Assembly: GCF_007671655.1 (NCBI RefSeq)
Contig: NZ_VCGX01000003.1
Location: 310,001-374,000, forward strand
Direction of reading: 5' to 3'
Source: Marinobacter piscis
GTDB taxonomy: Bacteria; Pseudomonadota; Gammaproteobacteria; Pseudomonadales; Oleiphilaceae
DNA length: 64,000 bases
Of the stretch, positions 29,241 through 38,454 are shown piece by piece (the stretch's first letter is position 1; each line of letters begins with the position of its first letter). Below the pieces are notes generated by a model. The model did no database searches, was not told where the DNA came from, and saw only the letters and a program-made list of their open reading frames with translations. A program made the translations under genes and the position numbers.

Positions 29241-29395
29241 TGCCATGGCGCCCTGAAAACGACCGGGTGCAAAATCGCACTTTCGGTCGATAGACACGTT
29301 TGATGGATCGGATAACCTGTGGGAAAGCCTGCCTTTCCCGCAGGTAACAAGAAAAAGTCGATCCCCCAGGCTTTCAGTCGAAATCAGGGTACACA

Positions 29396-30784
29396 ATGAA
29401 TTATAAAAAAAGTGCAATATATGGCGGGCTGCTGGCCCTTTCGCTCGCATCTTCAGCAACCTGGGCTGCGGTTTCAGCCGGTGAGGCTTCACGCCTGGGT
29501 CAGGAGCTAACCCCGTTTGGCTCTGTCAAAGCCGGAAATGAAGCAGGAACAATCCCTGCCTGGACCGGGGGGCTTACACAGCCGCCTTCCGGCTACGAGG
29601 GCACCGGTCAGCACCATATCGACCCTTTCCCCGATGATGACGTTCTGTTTACCATCGATGCATCAAATATGGATCAGTATGCCGGGCACCTGACAGACGG
29701 TGTCCGTGCCATGCTTGAAACATACCCCACCAGCTTCCGTATTCCGGTTTACAAGTCCCGTCGTACCCATGCCGTACCCGACTGGGTCGCAGAGAATACC
29801 CGTGAAAACGCGGTTGATGCTCGTATCGTTGGCGAGGGTGAGGGCCTCAAGGGTGCATTTGGGGGTTACCCTTTTCCAATCCTTCACGGGAATAATGAAC
29901 AAAAAGCCTGGCAGGTTATCTGGAACCATCTGACCCGCTGGCGTGGTGTCGTCATCAGTCGCCGCTCAAGTGAGGTTGCGGTACAGAGCAGTGGTGACTA
30001 TTCGTTGGTCACATCCCAGCAGGAAGCCTTCTTTAATTACTACAACCCCGAGGGGGGAGAAAGTGAGCTGGATAATGTCATTTTCTATTATCTCTCATTT
30101 ACCCAGTCGCCGCCCCGGCTCGCAGGGGGTGCGATCCTCATTCATGAAACTCTGAACCAGATCATTAACCCCCGCAATGGCTGGGGCTATAACGCCGGGC
30201 AGCGTCGCGTGCGCAGGGCGCCGAACCTGGGCTATGACTCTCCGATTGCAGCATCTGAAAACCTTCGCACCGCCGATGACACAGATATTTTCAACGGGGC
30301 CCTGGATCGTTATAACTGGTCCTATGAGGGGCTGAAAGAAGTCTACATACCCTACAACAACTATCGGATTGGCGAAAAAGGCACGCCTTATTCTGAAATT
30401 CTGGGTGTTTCCCACCTGAATCCCGACCTTACCCGCTGGGAGCTTCATCGAGTGCACGTGGTCGAGGCAACCCTGAAAGACGGGGCGCGGCATATTTATC
30501 ACAAGCGCCGCTTTTATGTAGATGCGGACAGCTGGAACACGGTTCTGCTGGACCAGTACGACGGCCGTGGTGAGTTATGGCGGGTCACTATGGGGATCGC
30601 CAAGAACTACTACGAGTTGCCGGGCGTATGGACAGCGCTGGATGTGTATCACGACCTGCAGGCTCGCCGTTATCACGTGCTGGGTCTGGATACAGAAGAA
30701 GCCCGGACCCGGGTGTTTACCGAAGATATTCCGAATAAGCGCTACTTTTCACCGGCGTCTCTGCGTCGTCGCAGTGTTCGCTAA
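29396..30784 (+). CDS. DUF1329 periplasmic protein
   Basis: A 462-aa exported protein. The signal peptide (MNYKKSAIYGG, then a hydrophobic core) probably cleaves after ATWA at residue 24. The mature part is the DUF1329 fold, related in structure to LolB-type lipid-binding domains; typical family stretches are ELTPFGSVKAGNEAGTIPAW and RRVRRAPNLGYDSP. The 155-base gap to pepN suggests its own promoter. It heads an operon with a YCF48-repeat protein and an MMPL/RND transporter, an association common in marine and soil proteobacteria, usually also with a DUF1302 outer-membrane protein that is absent here. A role in moving lipid-like molecules across the periplasm is the likely inference. Confidence 0.87.
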   Translation: MNYKKSAIYGGLLALSLASSATWAAVSAGEASRLGQELTPFGSVKAGNEAGTIPAWTGGLTQPPSGYEGTGQHHIDPFPDDDVLFTIDASNMDQYAGHLTDGVRAMLETYPTSFRIPVYKSRRTHAVPDWVAENTRENAVDARIVGEGEGLKGAFGGYPFPILHGNNEQKAWQVIWNHLTRWRGVVISRRSSEVAVQSSGDYSLVTSQQEAFFNYYNPEGGESELDNVIFYYLSFTQSPPRLAGGAILIHETLNQIINPRNGWGYNAGQRRVRRAPNLGYDSPIAASENLRTADDTDIFNGALDRYNWSYEGLKEVYIPYNNYRIGEKGTPYSEILGVSHLNPDLTRWELHRVHVVEATLKDGARHIYHKRRFYVDADSWNTVLLDQYDGRGELWRVTMGIAKNYYELPGVWTALDVYHDLQARRYHVLGLDTEEARTRVFTEDIPNKRYFSPASLRRRSVR

Positions 30785-30858
30785 AACGCGCAGGCTGTCG
30801 TAGCAGGCAGTGACAGTGCATTGAGAAACAGAAAAAACAACACAATAGGCAATACTGA

Positions 30859-32007
30859 ATGGCTACAAGGTTGATGTGCAAGACGTTGGGGGCGGCCTGC
30901 CTCGGGCTTTCCATGCTTTGGTCCGCTCCGGCGGCATTTGCGCTCACAGATATAATCGAGACGCCAGCCCGGCAGACAGACCAGGCTTCCACGAACCTTC
31001 TCAATGATGCGGAGCGCGTCGGCGACCGGATCGTTGCTGTGGGCGAGCGTGGGCACATCCTGTATTCAGATGATGACGGGCAGAGCTGGACCCAGGCCAG
31101 GGTTCCCGTCTCGGTCACACTGACGGCTCTGGACTTTGGTTCAGAAACCCATGGCTGGGCCGTTGGCCATAGCGGTGTTGTGCTGCACACAGACGATGCC
31201 GGGGAAACCTGGACGCTTCAATTAACAGGCATCGAAGCAGCCAGGCTGGCCATTGCCAGCAAAGAAGACCAGATCGCGACCATGGAAAAGCGTATCGAAG
31301 ACGCGCCAGAGTCCGAGAAGGGTGACCTGGAATGGGCGCTGGATGACCTGTTCTTTGCCCTGGAAAACCTGCAGTCAGATCTTGATGTTGGCCCGGTAAA
31401 CCCGCTGCTGGGTGTATGGTTTGAAAGCCCGCAGCACGGGTTTGTGGTGGGTGCCTATGGCATGATTCTGCGCACCCGGGACGGCGGTAAAACCTGGGAA
31501 GATCAGGCCCCGAAAATCGATAATGCCCAAGGGTTTCACCTTAACAGCATCACCCGTATTAAAGGCGGTGCGCTGGTGATCGTAGGCGAGGCCGGGCAGA
31601 TACATGTCTCTGTAAACGACGGAGACACCTGGACACGGCGGGAAAGCCCGTATCAGGGGTCTTTGTTCGGTGTGATCGGAACCGGCCAGGTTAACGAGAT
31701 ACTGGCTTTTGGTCTGCGTGGCAACATGTTGCATTCAACCAATCTCGGGAAAAATTGGCGGATGGTTCCCAGCGACGCCGGTGCAACGCTTAATGATGGC
31801 GCTGTAGCTGAAGACGGTCGGATAACACTGGTCGGTAATGGCGGAACGGTATTGATGAGTGGCGATGGCGCTGAATCGTTCCGCAAACATTTCCGGAGTG
31901 ACCGGGCGGGCATCATGAGTGTGGTTCCGGTCTCTGGTATCAACCTTCTTCTTGTAGGTGAAAACGGCGCGGTGATTACGGATGCGCGCGGACGGAACCT
32001 TCAATAA
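30859..32007 (+). CDS. YCF48-like (BNR/Asp-box repeat) exported protein
   Basis: A 382-aa protein with a signal peptide that probably ends near APAAFA (residues 23-28), followed by repeated Asp-box blades of a beta-propeller: YSDDDGQSWT, HTDDAGETWT, RTRDGGKTWE, VSVNDGDTWT and HSTNLGKNWR. Between blades two and three lies a helical insertion (about 128-172) rich in K, E and D. Related proteins include the photosystem II assembly factor YCF48, but here the context is an envelope operon, not photosynthesis. It is 74 bases after DUF1329 and 46 bases before the MMPL gene. It may act as a scaffold or adaptor for the transporter; no enzymatic residues are obvious. Confidence 0.88.
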   Translation: MATRLMCKTLGAACLGLSMLWSAPAAFALTDIIETPARQTDQASTNLLNDAERVGDRIVAVGERGHILYSDDDGQSWTQARVPVSVTLTALDFGSETHGWAVGHSGVVLHTDDAGETWTLQLTGIEAARLAIASKEDQIATMEKRIEDAPESEKGDLEWALDDLFFALENLQSDLDVGPVNPLLGVWFESPQHGFVVGAYGMILRTRDGGKTWEDQAPKIDNAQGFHLNSITRIKGGALVIVGEAGQIHVSVNDGDTWTRRESPYQGSLFGVIGTGQVNEILAFGLRGNMLHSTNLGKNWRMVPSDAGATLNDGAVAEDGRITLVGNGGTVLMSGDGAESFRKHFRSDRAGIMSVVPVSGINLLLVGENGAVITDARGRNLQ

Positions 32008-32053
32008 CGCCCTGACGTGGCAACAACCGAACAAATAACCAAGGGGCTTTTGA

Positions 32054-34441
32054 ATGACCAACCCGAACCATGACAGTGGTAAACACTACCTGACAACGCC
32101 CAAGGCAGAGCCGTTCCTGGAACGTCTGATTTTTAATAACCGGGCAGTGATACTCGTTGGCTTTTTGCTGTTAACGCTGTTCCTCGGCTACAACGCAATA
32201 AAAATCGAGCCGGATGCCAGTTTTGAGCGAATGATCCCGCTTGAGCACCCGTATATTGTCAACATGCTGGAGCATCGGAACGATCTGGAAAACCTCGGCA
32301 ACTTTGTGCGTATTGCGGTTGAGGCGAAATCCGGTGATATCTTTACTAAAGAATACATGGAGACGCTCAAACAGATCACCGACGAGGTTTTTTATCTCAA
32401 CGGAGTGGATCGGTCGGGCCTGAAAACACTCTGGACGTCCAACGTTCGATGGGTGGAGGTAACCGAGCAGGGCTTCCAGGGCGGCACGGTTATTCCCGAT
32501 GGTTACGACGGATCACCGGCGAGTCTCGAGCAACTGCGTCAGAATATTCTGCGCTCGAACGAAGTGGGGCGGCTGGTTTCCGACAACTTCAAGTCCACCA
32601 TCGTGTACGCACCTTTGTACGAAAATAACCCGGAAACCGGTGAGCCGCTGGATTATGGGTCGTTTTCCCGACAGCTGGAAGAAAAGATTCGGCAAAAATA
32701 CGAAGCCCAGAACCCCAATATTGAGATTCATATTGTGGGTTTTGCTAAAAAAGTGGGCGACCTGATCGAGGGTATCGGGGCCATTGCCTGGTTTGCAGGC
32801 ATCACAATCCTGCTCACGACCTTGCTGCTGTTCTGGTACTCACGCAGTATTACCGGCACCCTGGTGCCTGTATTCACCTCGATTGTTGCGGTGTTCCTGC
32901 AGCTGGGCACCCTCAGGCTTCTGGGGTATGGGTTGGACCCATACTCGGTACTTGTGCCGTTTCTGGTGTTTGCCATTGGCATCAGTCATGGCGTTCAGAT
33001 TGTTAATGCCATGGCCGTTGAGGCAGCCAAAGGGTTTGATGCGGTTATGGCTGCGCGTCTGGCATTCCGGGCGCTGTACATCCCCGGCATGCTCGCACTG
33101 ATATCTGATGCGTTTGGTTTCCTTACGCTGTTTTTTATCGAGATTGACGTTATCCGGGATCTGGCCATAGCGGCTGGCCTGGGCGTGGCGTTTGTGATCA
33201 TCACCAATCTGGTGCTGCATGTACTGATTATGTCGTATCTGGGGATCTCGAAAGGCGGTATTCGCCATGTGCAGAACCACGGGGAAAAGCAGGATCGCAA
33301 GTGGCGCCTGATGTCGTATTTTGCACACCCCGGAGTTGCACCGGTGTCCTTGCTTATCGCATTAGTCGGCCTGGGGGCAGGCCTTTACTTCAAGCAGGAT
33401 CTGAAAGTAGGGGATCTGGATCAGGGGGCCCCGGAGTTACGTGCGGATTCCCGCTACAATCAGGACAACGCATTCATCATCGATAACTATTCCACCAGTG
33501 CGGATGTTCTGGTGGTGATGACAGAAACGCCTGTAGAGCAATGCACCCAGTATAACGTCCTGCGTGCCATGGACTCATTGCAGTGGGAATTGCAGAACAC
33601 AGCAGGTGTGCAGTCAACCGCCTCGCTTGCGGATGTTTCCAAGATCGTGACCAAGGCGCTTAATGAGGGCAACTGGAAATGGTACGAAATTTCCCGTAAC
33701 CAGACCATAATCAATGCGTCCATCCGTGAAGCTCCTTCCGGACTCATAAACACCAACTGCAGTCTGACACCCGTGCTGGTTTTCCTTGAGGATCACAAGG
33801 CGGAAACCCTGGAAACGGTCGTAGAGCAGGTAGAAGGCTTTGCGGCGGCTAACAGTAATGACGAACATACGTTCCTGCTGGCTGCCGGCAATGCCGGCGT
33901 AGAAGCGGCAACGAACGAGGTGATAGCCAACGCGAAGAACCTGATGCTTATTCTGGTTTACAGCGTGGTGAGTCTGTTGTGCTATGCTACGTTCCGGTCG
34001 GTTCGCGCTGTCTTGTGCATTGTTATTCCATTGGGGCTGACCTCCATTCTTTGTGAAGCGATCATGGCTGTCTCCGGCATCGGAATCAAAGTGGCCACTC
34101 TGCCGGTGATTGCACTGGGCGTGGGTATAGGTGTGGACTATGGCATCTACATTTATAGTAAACTGGAAACCTATCTGCTGGAGGGAAAAACCCTTCAGGA
34201 AGCCTACTACGAAACACTGCGATCGACAGGTAAAGCGGTCATGTTTACCGGCGTGACGCTTGGGCTTGGCGTGGTAACCTGGATTTTCTCCCCGATCAAA
34301 TTCCAGGCCGATATGGGGTTCCTGCTGTTCTTCATGTTCCTGTGGAATATGATCGGAGCCATCTGGTTACTGCCAGCTCTCGCGCGGTTCCTGCTACGGC
34401 CGGAGAGGATGGTTGCCAGGGCGCGAGCTGCTAAACAGTAA
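32054..34441 (+). CDS. MMPL/RND-family transporter
   Basis: A 795-aa inner-membrane exporter of the MMPL type. One hydrophobic helix near residue 32-50 is followed by a large periplasmic loop (about 60-235), then five helices to about 420, another helix and a second periplasmic loop (about 445-620), and five more helices to the end. The duplicated 1+5 layout is that of RND/MMPL and HpnN-like lipid exporters. The charged helix VALGVGIGVDYGIYIYSKLE carries the conserved Asp of the proton relay. It is co-transcribed with the DUF1329 and YCF48 genes and ends at a strong terminator. Substrate is not determined; lipid, hopanoid-like or ester products are plausible. Confidence 0.93.
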   Translation: MTNPNHDSGKHYLTTPKAEPFLERLIFNNRAVILVGFLLLTLFLGYNAIKIEPDASFERMIPLEHPYIVNMLEHRNDLENLGNFVRIAVEAKSGDIFTKEYMETLKQITDEVFYLNGVDRSGLKTLWTSNVRWVEVTEQGFQGGTVIPDGYDGSPASLEQLRQNILRSNEVGRLVSDNFKSTIVYAPLYENNPETGEPLDYGSFSRQLEEKIRQKYEAQNPNIEIHIVGFAKKVGDLIEGIGAIAWFAGITILLTTLLLFWYSRSITGTLVPVFTSIVAVFLQLGTLRLLGYGLDPYSVLVPFLVFAIGISHGVQIVNAMAVEAAKGFDAVMAARLAFRALYIPGMLALISDAFGFLTLFFIEIDVIRDLAIAAGLGVAFVIITNLVLHVLIMSYLGISKGGIRHVQNHGEKQDRKWRLMSYFAHPGVAPVSLLIALVGLGAGLYFKQDLKVGDLDQGAPELRADSRYNQDNAFIIDNYSTSADVLVVMTETPVEQCTQYNVLRAMDSLQWELQNTAGVQSTASLADVSKIVTKALNEGNWKWYEISRNQTIINASIREAPSGLINTNCSLTPVLVFLEDHKAETLETVVEQVEGFAAANSNDEHTFLLAAGNAGVEAATNEVIANAKNLMLILVYSVVSLLCYATFRSVRAVLCIVIPLGLTSILCEAIMAVSGIGIKVATLPVIALGVGIGVDYGIYIYSKLETYLLEGKTLQEAYYETLRSTGKAVMFTGVTLGLGVVTWIFSPIKFQADMGFLLFFMFLWNMIGAIWLLPALARFLLRPERMVARARAAKQ

Positions 34442-34460
34442 TCGCAGTTGCCGGAAAATA

Positions 34461-34486
34461 AAAGCCCGCAGTTTTGCGGGCTTTTT
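34461..34486 (+). terminator. Intrinsic terminator after the MMPL gene
   Basis: AAAGCCCGCA (34461-34470) pairs with TGCGGGCTTT (34475-34484) around a GTTT loop, followed by TTGTTG. It closes the DUF1329-YCF48-MMPL operon. Confidence 0.92.
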
Positions 34487-34626
34487 GTTGTTGGGTCAAC
34501 TGGTTAGCGAGCTAATCCATACTTTATTTATAGGGTAAAGTGGTCTATGTTCTATAGCGAGCGCGATGCTTGCTCGTGAGCACAGGCGGGCAGTTAATAT
34601 AACGATGAAAAAAAGGAATGATTCAC

Positions 34627-35610
34627 ATGACACTCAAGCTTAAGGCCTCCGCATTCGCTGTAGCAGCAGCACTTAGCCTGGGAACGGCGTCAACGACCGT
34701 TTCGGCCCAGGAGCAACGCTTTGTAACGATTGGCACCGGGGGGGTAACCGGTGTGTACTACCCTGCAGGCGGCGCTATTTGTCGTCTTGTTAACATGGAC
34801 CGGAAAGAGCACGGCATCCGGTGTTCGGTCGAGAGTACCGGTGGCTCGGTATATAACCTGAATGCCATTCGTCAAAACGAGCTGGATCTGGCGGTTGCCC
34901 AGTCAGACTGGCAGTACCATGCCTATAACGGCACCAGTCAGTTCAAGGATGACGGCCCCAACAAGGAACTTCGGGCTGTTTTCTCACTGCACCCCGAGCC
35001 GTTCACGGTTGTGGCCAGTAAAAGTTCCGGGATCAAGAACTTTGAAGATCTCGAGGGCAAGCGCGTCTCCGTAGGCAACCCCGGGTCCGGGCAACGCGCC
35101 ACAGCAGAAGTGCTGATGGATGAAATGGGCTGGACCATGGACAAATTCTCGCTGGCCGCCGAACTCAAGGCTGCAGAGCAGTCCCAGGCGCTGTGTGACG
35201 GCAACCTTGACGCGTTCTTCTATACGGTGGGCCACCCTTCCGGCTCTATCAAAGAGGCAACGACCTCTTGCGACAGTGTTCTGGTTAACGTAGAAAACGA
35301 GTCCACAGAAAAGCTTATCAATGACAATCCGTATTACCGGAAGGCTGTGATTCCCGGTGGTATGTACCGCGGGTCGGATAATGACGTAACCACCTTTGGT
35401 GTGGCGGCAACGTTTGTGTCTTCCACCGAAGTGCCCGACGAGGTCGTGTATCAGGTGGTTAAGGCCGTGTTCGAAAACTTCGACAGCTTCAAGCGCCTGC
35501 ATCCGGCCTTTGAAAACCTGAAGAAAGATGAAATGGTGTCCGACGCCCTGAGTGCTCCACTGCACCCGGGTGCCGCGAAATACTACAAAGAAGCAGGCCT
35601 GATCGATTAA
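34627..35610 (+). CDS. TAXI-family TRAP transporter solute-binding protein
   Basis: A 327-aa periplasmic binding protein of the TRAP-associated extracytoplasmic immunogenic type. The signal peptide cleaves near TVSA-Q (residue 27). The mature N-terminus [17 protein letters not shown]-like motif, [22 protein letters not shown] and [17 protein letters not shown] are family hallmarks. It captures the ligand and passes it to the fused TRAP permease downstream. The start is the ATG at 34627, nine bases after AAGGA; the ATG at 34618 overlaps that ribosome site. Known TAXI substrates include glutamate and other small acids; none can be assigned here. A terminator lies between this gene and the permease. 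Confidence 0.93.
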   Translation: MTLKLKASAFAVAAALSLGTASTTVSAQEQRFVTIGTGGVTGVYYPAGGAICRLVNMDRKEHGIRCSVESTGGSVYNLNAIRQNELDLAVAQSDWQYHAYNGTSQFKDDGPNKELRAVFSLHPEPFTVVASKSSGIKNFEDLEGKRVSVGNPGSGQRATAEVLMDEMGWTMDKFSLAAELKAAEQSQALCDGNLDAFFYTVGHPSGSIKEATTSCDSVLVNVENESTEKLINDNPYYRKAVIPGGMYRGSDNDVTTFGVAATFVSSTEVPDEVVYQVVKAVFENFDSFKRLHPAFENLKKDEMVSDALSAPLHPGAAKYYKEAGLID

Positions 35611-35631
35611 CTCGGTTCTGGCTCTGAAACG

Positions 35632-35660
35632 AACGACGGGCAGGTTCTGCCCGTCGTTTT
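35632..35660 (+). terminator. Intergenic terminator between TAXI binding protein and TRAP permease
   Basis: AACGACGGGCAG (35632-35643) pairs with CTGCCCGTCGTT (35646-35657), followed by TTT. The hairpin sits between the two genes of one operon, so it should reduce permease transcription relative to the binding protein, which is needed in excess. Confidence 0.85.
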
Positions 35661-35682
35661 TCGCCTCTGACAGGATTCTGCT

Positions 35683-38292
35683 ATGACCCATAGCGACCCG
35701 GGAGCCGGGGAAAAAATCGACAAGCAGAAAGTTGAGGAGTTTCTTCAGACCGAATCCGGTGGAAGAGCTGCAACCGGAACGGCTGCGATCATCCTTTTTG
35801 TTGTCCCTTTGCTCTGGTCACTTTTCCAGCTCTGGATAGCATCACCATTACCGTACATTTTTGAATTTGGTGTATTTAACTCATCAGAGTCACGCTCAAT
35901 ACACCTGGCGTTCGCCTCATTTCTGGCGTTTGCAGCATTCCCCATGATTCGTGGCAGGAACATAAACAAAGTACCGGTTTACGACTGGCTTCTGGCCCTG
36001 GCTGCCGCGTTTACAGCGTCTTATCTCTACGTTTTTTATGATCAGCTGGCGACCCGGCCGGGCTCACCGAATACTCAGGATCTGATTGTTGCTCTGTCAG
36101 GGCTGGTGCTGTTGCTGGAAGCAACCCGGCGCGCACTGGGACTGCCACTTACCATTGTTGCGGGTGTATTTATTATTTACTCGCTCGCAGGCCCTTACAT
36201 GCCTGATGTAATTTCCCACAAAGGGGCAAGCCTCAATAAGCTGGCGTCGCACCAGTGGCTGGGTACGGAAGGTGTTTTTGGTGTGGCGCTGGGGGTATCA
36301 ACCAGCTTTGTATTCCTGTTTGTGCTGTTTGGTGCCTTACTCGAACGGGCGGGTGCCGGAAATTACTTTATCAAGGTGGCCTATGCCATGTTGGGCCACA
36401 TGCGCGGTGGCCCGGCAAAAGCTGCGGTCGTAGCCAGTGGCTTGAGCGGGGTTATATCCGGCTCGTCCATTGCTAACGTGGTTACTACAGGTACTTTTAC
36501 GATTCCGCTGATGAAGCGCGTGGGCTTTCCCGCCACAAAAGCGGGCGCGGTAGAAGTGGCGGCTTCAACCAATGGACAGCTAACACCGCCCATTATGGGG
36601 GCGGCGGCATTTCTGATGGTGGAATACGTAGGTATTCCATACCTGGACGTTATTAAGCACGCTATCTTGCCCGCCATGATTTCCTATGTGGCACTGATCT
36701 ATATCGTGCATCTGGAAGCCTGCAAAATGAACATGAAGGGCATTGAGCGGCTGGAAAAGCCGACAATTGCCCAGCGCATGCTCGTCTGGGTCATGGTTAT
36801 ACTGGGGCTGAGCATACTGACCCTGGCAGTGTATTACGGCGTAGGCTGGACAAAAAACCTGTTCGGCGATGCCGCCATGTGGGTGCTGGGACCACTGCTG
36901 ATCGCTATCTACGTTGGACTTGTGGGTTACGCCTCCCGCTTTCCGGACCTGGAAGAGGAGAGCGCGGACAGTATTATGGACGAGTTGCCGCCGGTCGGCG
37001 CAACGGTCAAAACCGGGCTTTATTTTCTGTTACCGGTGGTAGTTCTGGTGTGGTGCTTGACCGTTGAGCGTTTCTCTCCCCAGCTTTCTGCCTTCTGGGC
37101 GACGATGTTTATGGTATTTATCATTGTTACCCAGCGTCCGCTGAAAGCTTTTTTCAAGAACCGCGGAAATTACCTGTCAGGCTTCAGGGAAGGCGGGGTG
37201 GACCTGACCTATTCACTGGTTACCGGCGCCCGTAATATGGTGGGGATCGGTGTGGCTACGGCTACCGCAGGCATTGTGGTGGGTACGGTGACACTGACAG
37301 GCATCGGTTTGGTGATGACTCAGTTTGTCGAGTTCATCTCGGGAGGGAACCTGCTCCTGATGCTGGCCTTTACTGCGCTGATCAGTCTGATACTGGGCAT
37401 GGGCCTGCCGACGACCGCCAACTACATCGTGGTGTCGACATTGATGGCGCCGGTTATTGTCAGCCTGGGCGCGCAAAATGGTTTGCTGGTTCCGTTAATC
37501 GCAGTGCACCTGTTCGTGTTCTATTTCGGGATTCTGGCCGACGATACGCCGCCTGTGGGGCTGGCGGCTTATGCCGCCGCAGCGATTTCGGGTGCCGACC
37601 CGATACGGACCGGGGTGCAGGGTTTCACCTATGACATCCGAACGGCGATCTTGCCGTTCATGTTCATATTCAATACCCAGTTGCTGCTGATCGGGCTCAC
37701 CGGCTGGTTTGACTTGCTGATAACTGTATTCAGTGCGGTAACGGCCATGCTGGTGTTCTCTGCGGCCACCCAGGGCTTCTGGTTTACTAAAACCCGCTGG
37801 TGGGAAACGGTAGGGCTGTTGTTGATAGCCTTCACCCTGTTTCGCCCCGGATTCTGGTGGGATGAGGTGTATCCGCCAACCCAGGAACGTCCCGGTTCCG
37901 AGCTGCTTCAGCATGTAGAAGACGTGCCGGCAGGTCAGCCGGTGATTCTTCAGGCTACCGGCATGTCATTATCGGGAGACGATGTTTCCAAGTATATGAA
38001 ACTGCCGCTGCCGGCAGGCGATACGCCCGAGCAGCGACTGGCCTCGGCGGGCCTGGAAGTATCACCTGCGGGTGACGGGATGAGTGTAGACTTTGTGAAC
38101 TTCGGCAGTGATGCAGAAAAAGCCGGGCTCAGCTTTGGCTGGACCATTGACGAGGTGCAGATTCCAACCCAACGGCCTCCAAAGGAACTGATGTTTATTC
38201 CAGCGCTGTTATTACTTGCTTTGCTGGCCTTTTTACAGCTTCGGCGCAGGGCCGGTGAGGGCGAGCGACCGCCTTTCGTACCTGCACGCTGA
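35683..38292 (+). CDS. TRAP transporter permease, fused small and large subunits (TAXI system)
   Basis: An 869-aa membrane protein with about 16-18 helices that fuses the 4-TM DctQ-like and 12-TM DctM-like subunits. TRAP systems take up organic acids with sodium. The DctM part shows GSSIANVVTTGTFTIPLMKR, AASTNGQLTPPIMGAAAF and LGMGLPTTANYIVVS, typical for TAXI permeases. After the helices, about 130 residues form a soluble tail of the DUF3394 type: a PDZ-like VNFGSDAEKAGLSFGWTIDEVQ stretch, then one more helix and a basic end. The start ATG at 35683 follows GACAGGATT. It depends on the binding protein upstream. Confidence 0.93.
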   Translation: MTHSDPGAGEKIDKQKVEEFLQTESGGRAATGTAAIILFVVPLLWSLFQLWIASPLPYIFEFGVFNSSESRSIHLAFASFLAFAAFPMIRGRNINKVPVYDWLLALAAAFTASYLYVFYDQLATRPGSPNTQDLIVALSGLVLLLEATRRALGLPLTIVAGVFIIYSLAGPYMPDVISHKGASLNKLASHQWLGTEGVFGVALGVSTSFVFLFVLFGALLERAGAGNYFIKVAYAMLGHMRGGPAKAAVVASGLSGVISGSSIANVVTTGTFTIPLMKRVGFPATKAGAVEVAASTNGQLTPPIMGAAAFLMVEYVGIPYLDVIKHAILPAMISYVALIYIVHLEACKMNMKGIERLEKPTIAQRMLVWVMVILGLSILTLAVYYGVGWTKNLFGDAAMWVLGPLLIAIYVGLVGYASRFPDLEEESADSIMDELPPVGATVKTGLYFLLPVVVLVWCLTVERFSPQLSAFWATMFMVFIIVTQRPLKAFFKNRGNYLSGFREGGVDLTYSLVTGARNMVGIGVATATAGIVVGTVTLTGIGLVMTQFVEFISGGNLLLMLAFTALISLILGMGLPTTANYIVVSTLMAPVIVSLGAQNGLLVPLIAVHLFVFYFGILADDTPPVGLAAYAAAAISGADPIRTGVQGFTYDIRTAILPFMFIFNTQLLLIGLTGWFDLLITVFSAVTAMLVFSAATQGFWFTKTRWWETVGLLLIAFTLFRPGFWWDEVYPPTQERPGSELLQHVEDVPAGQPVILQATGMSLSGDDVSKYMKLPLPAGDTPEQRLASAGLEVSPAGDGMSVDFVNFGSDAEKAGLSFGWTIDEVQIPTQRPPKELMFIPALLLLALLAFLQLRRRAGEGERPPFVPAR

Positions 38293-38317
38293 GGCCTTAA
38301 ACCTTCCCTGTACGCAT

Positions 38318-38341
38318 AACCCGGCCTTAGCCTGCCGGGTT
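38318..38341 (+). terminator. Terminator hairpin after the TRAP permease
   Basis: AACCCGGC (38318-38325) pairs with GCCGGGTT (38334-38341), followed by CGTTTCTGTT. The T-rich tract is imperfect, but position and stem fit an intrinsic terminator. Confidence 0.7.
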
Positions 38342-38408
38342 CGTTTCTGTTAAAATCCTCAGTTCAGTAAGGCGCCACGGTTTGTGTCGTGGCGGCCATG
38401 TCATGCAA

Positions 38409-38429
38409 GTGATCTTTGGTATAGATCAC
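38409..38429 (+). promoter_or_regulatory. tRNA-Thr anticodon-arm mimic in the thrS leader (translational operator)
   Basis: GTGATCT (38409-38415) pairs perfectly with AGATCAC (38423-38429), leaving a 7-base loop TTGGTAT. A 7-nt loop on a stem is the geometry of a tRNA anticodon arm, and the loop reads U32 U33 G34 G35 U36 A37 U38, i.e. anticodon GGU of tRNA-Thr with the invariant U33 and purine 37. It lies 25-46 bases ahead of the thrS ATG, close to where ThrRS binds its own mRNA in E. coli. ThrRS binding there would block the ribosome site AGGAG (38445-38449). Confidence 0.75.
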
Positions 38430-38454
38430 CTCTGAGCACCAAACAGGAGTATTC

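Noticed and set aside
34540-34600. Possible sigma-54 promoter before the TAXI gene
   Set aside because: A TTGCT is present but the required GG at -24 is missing.
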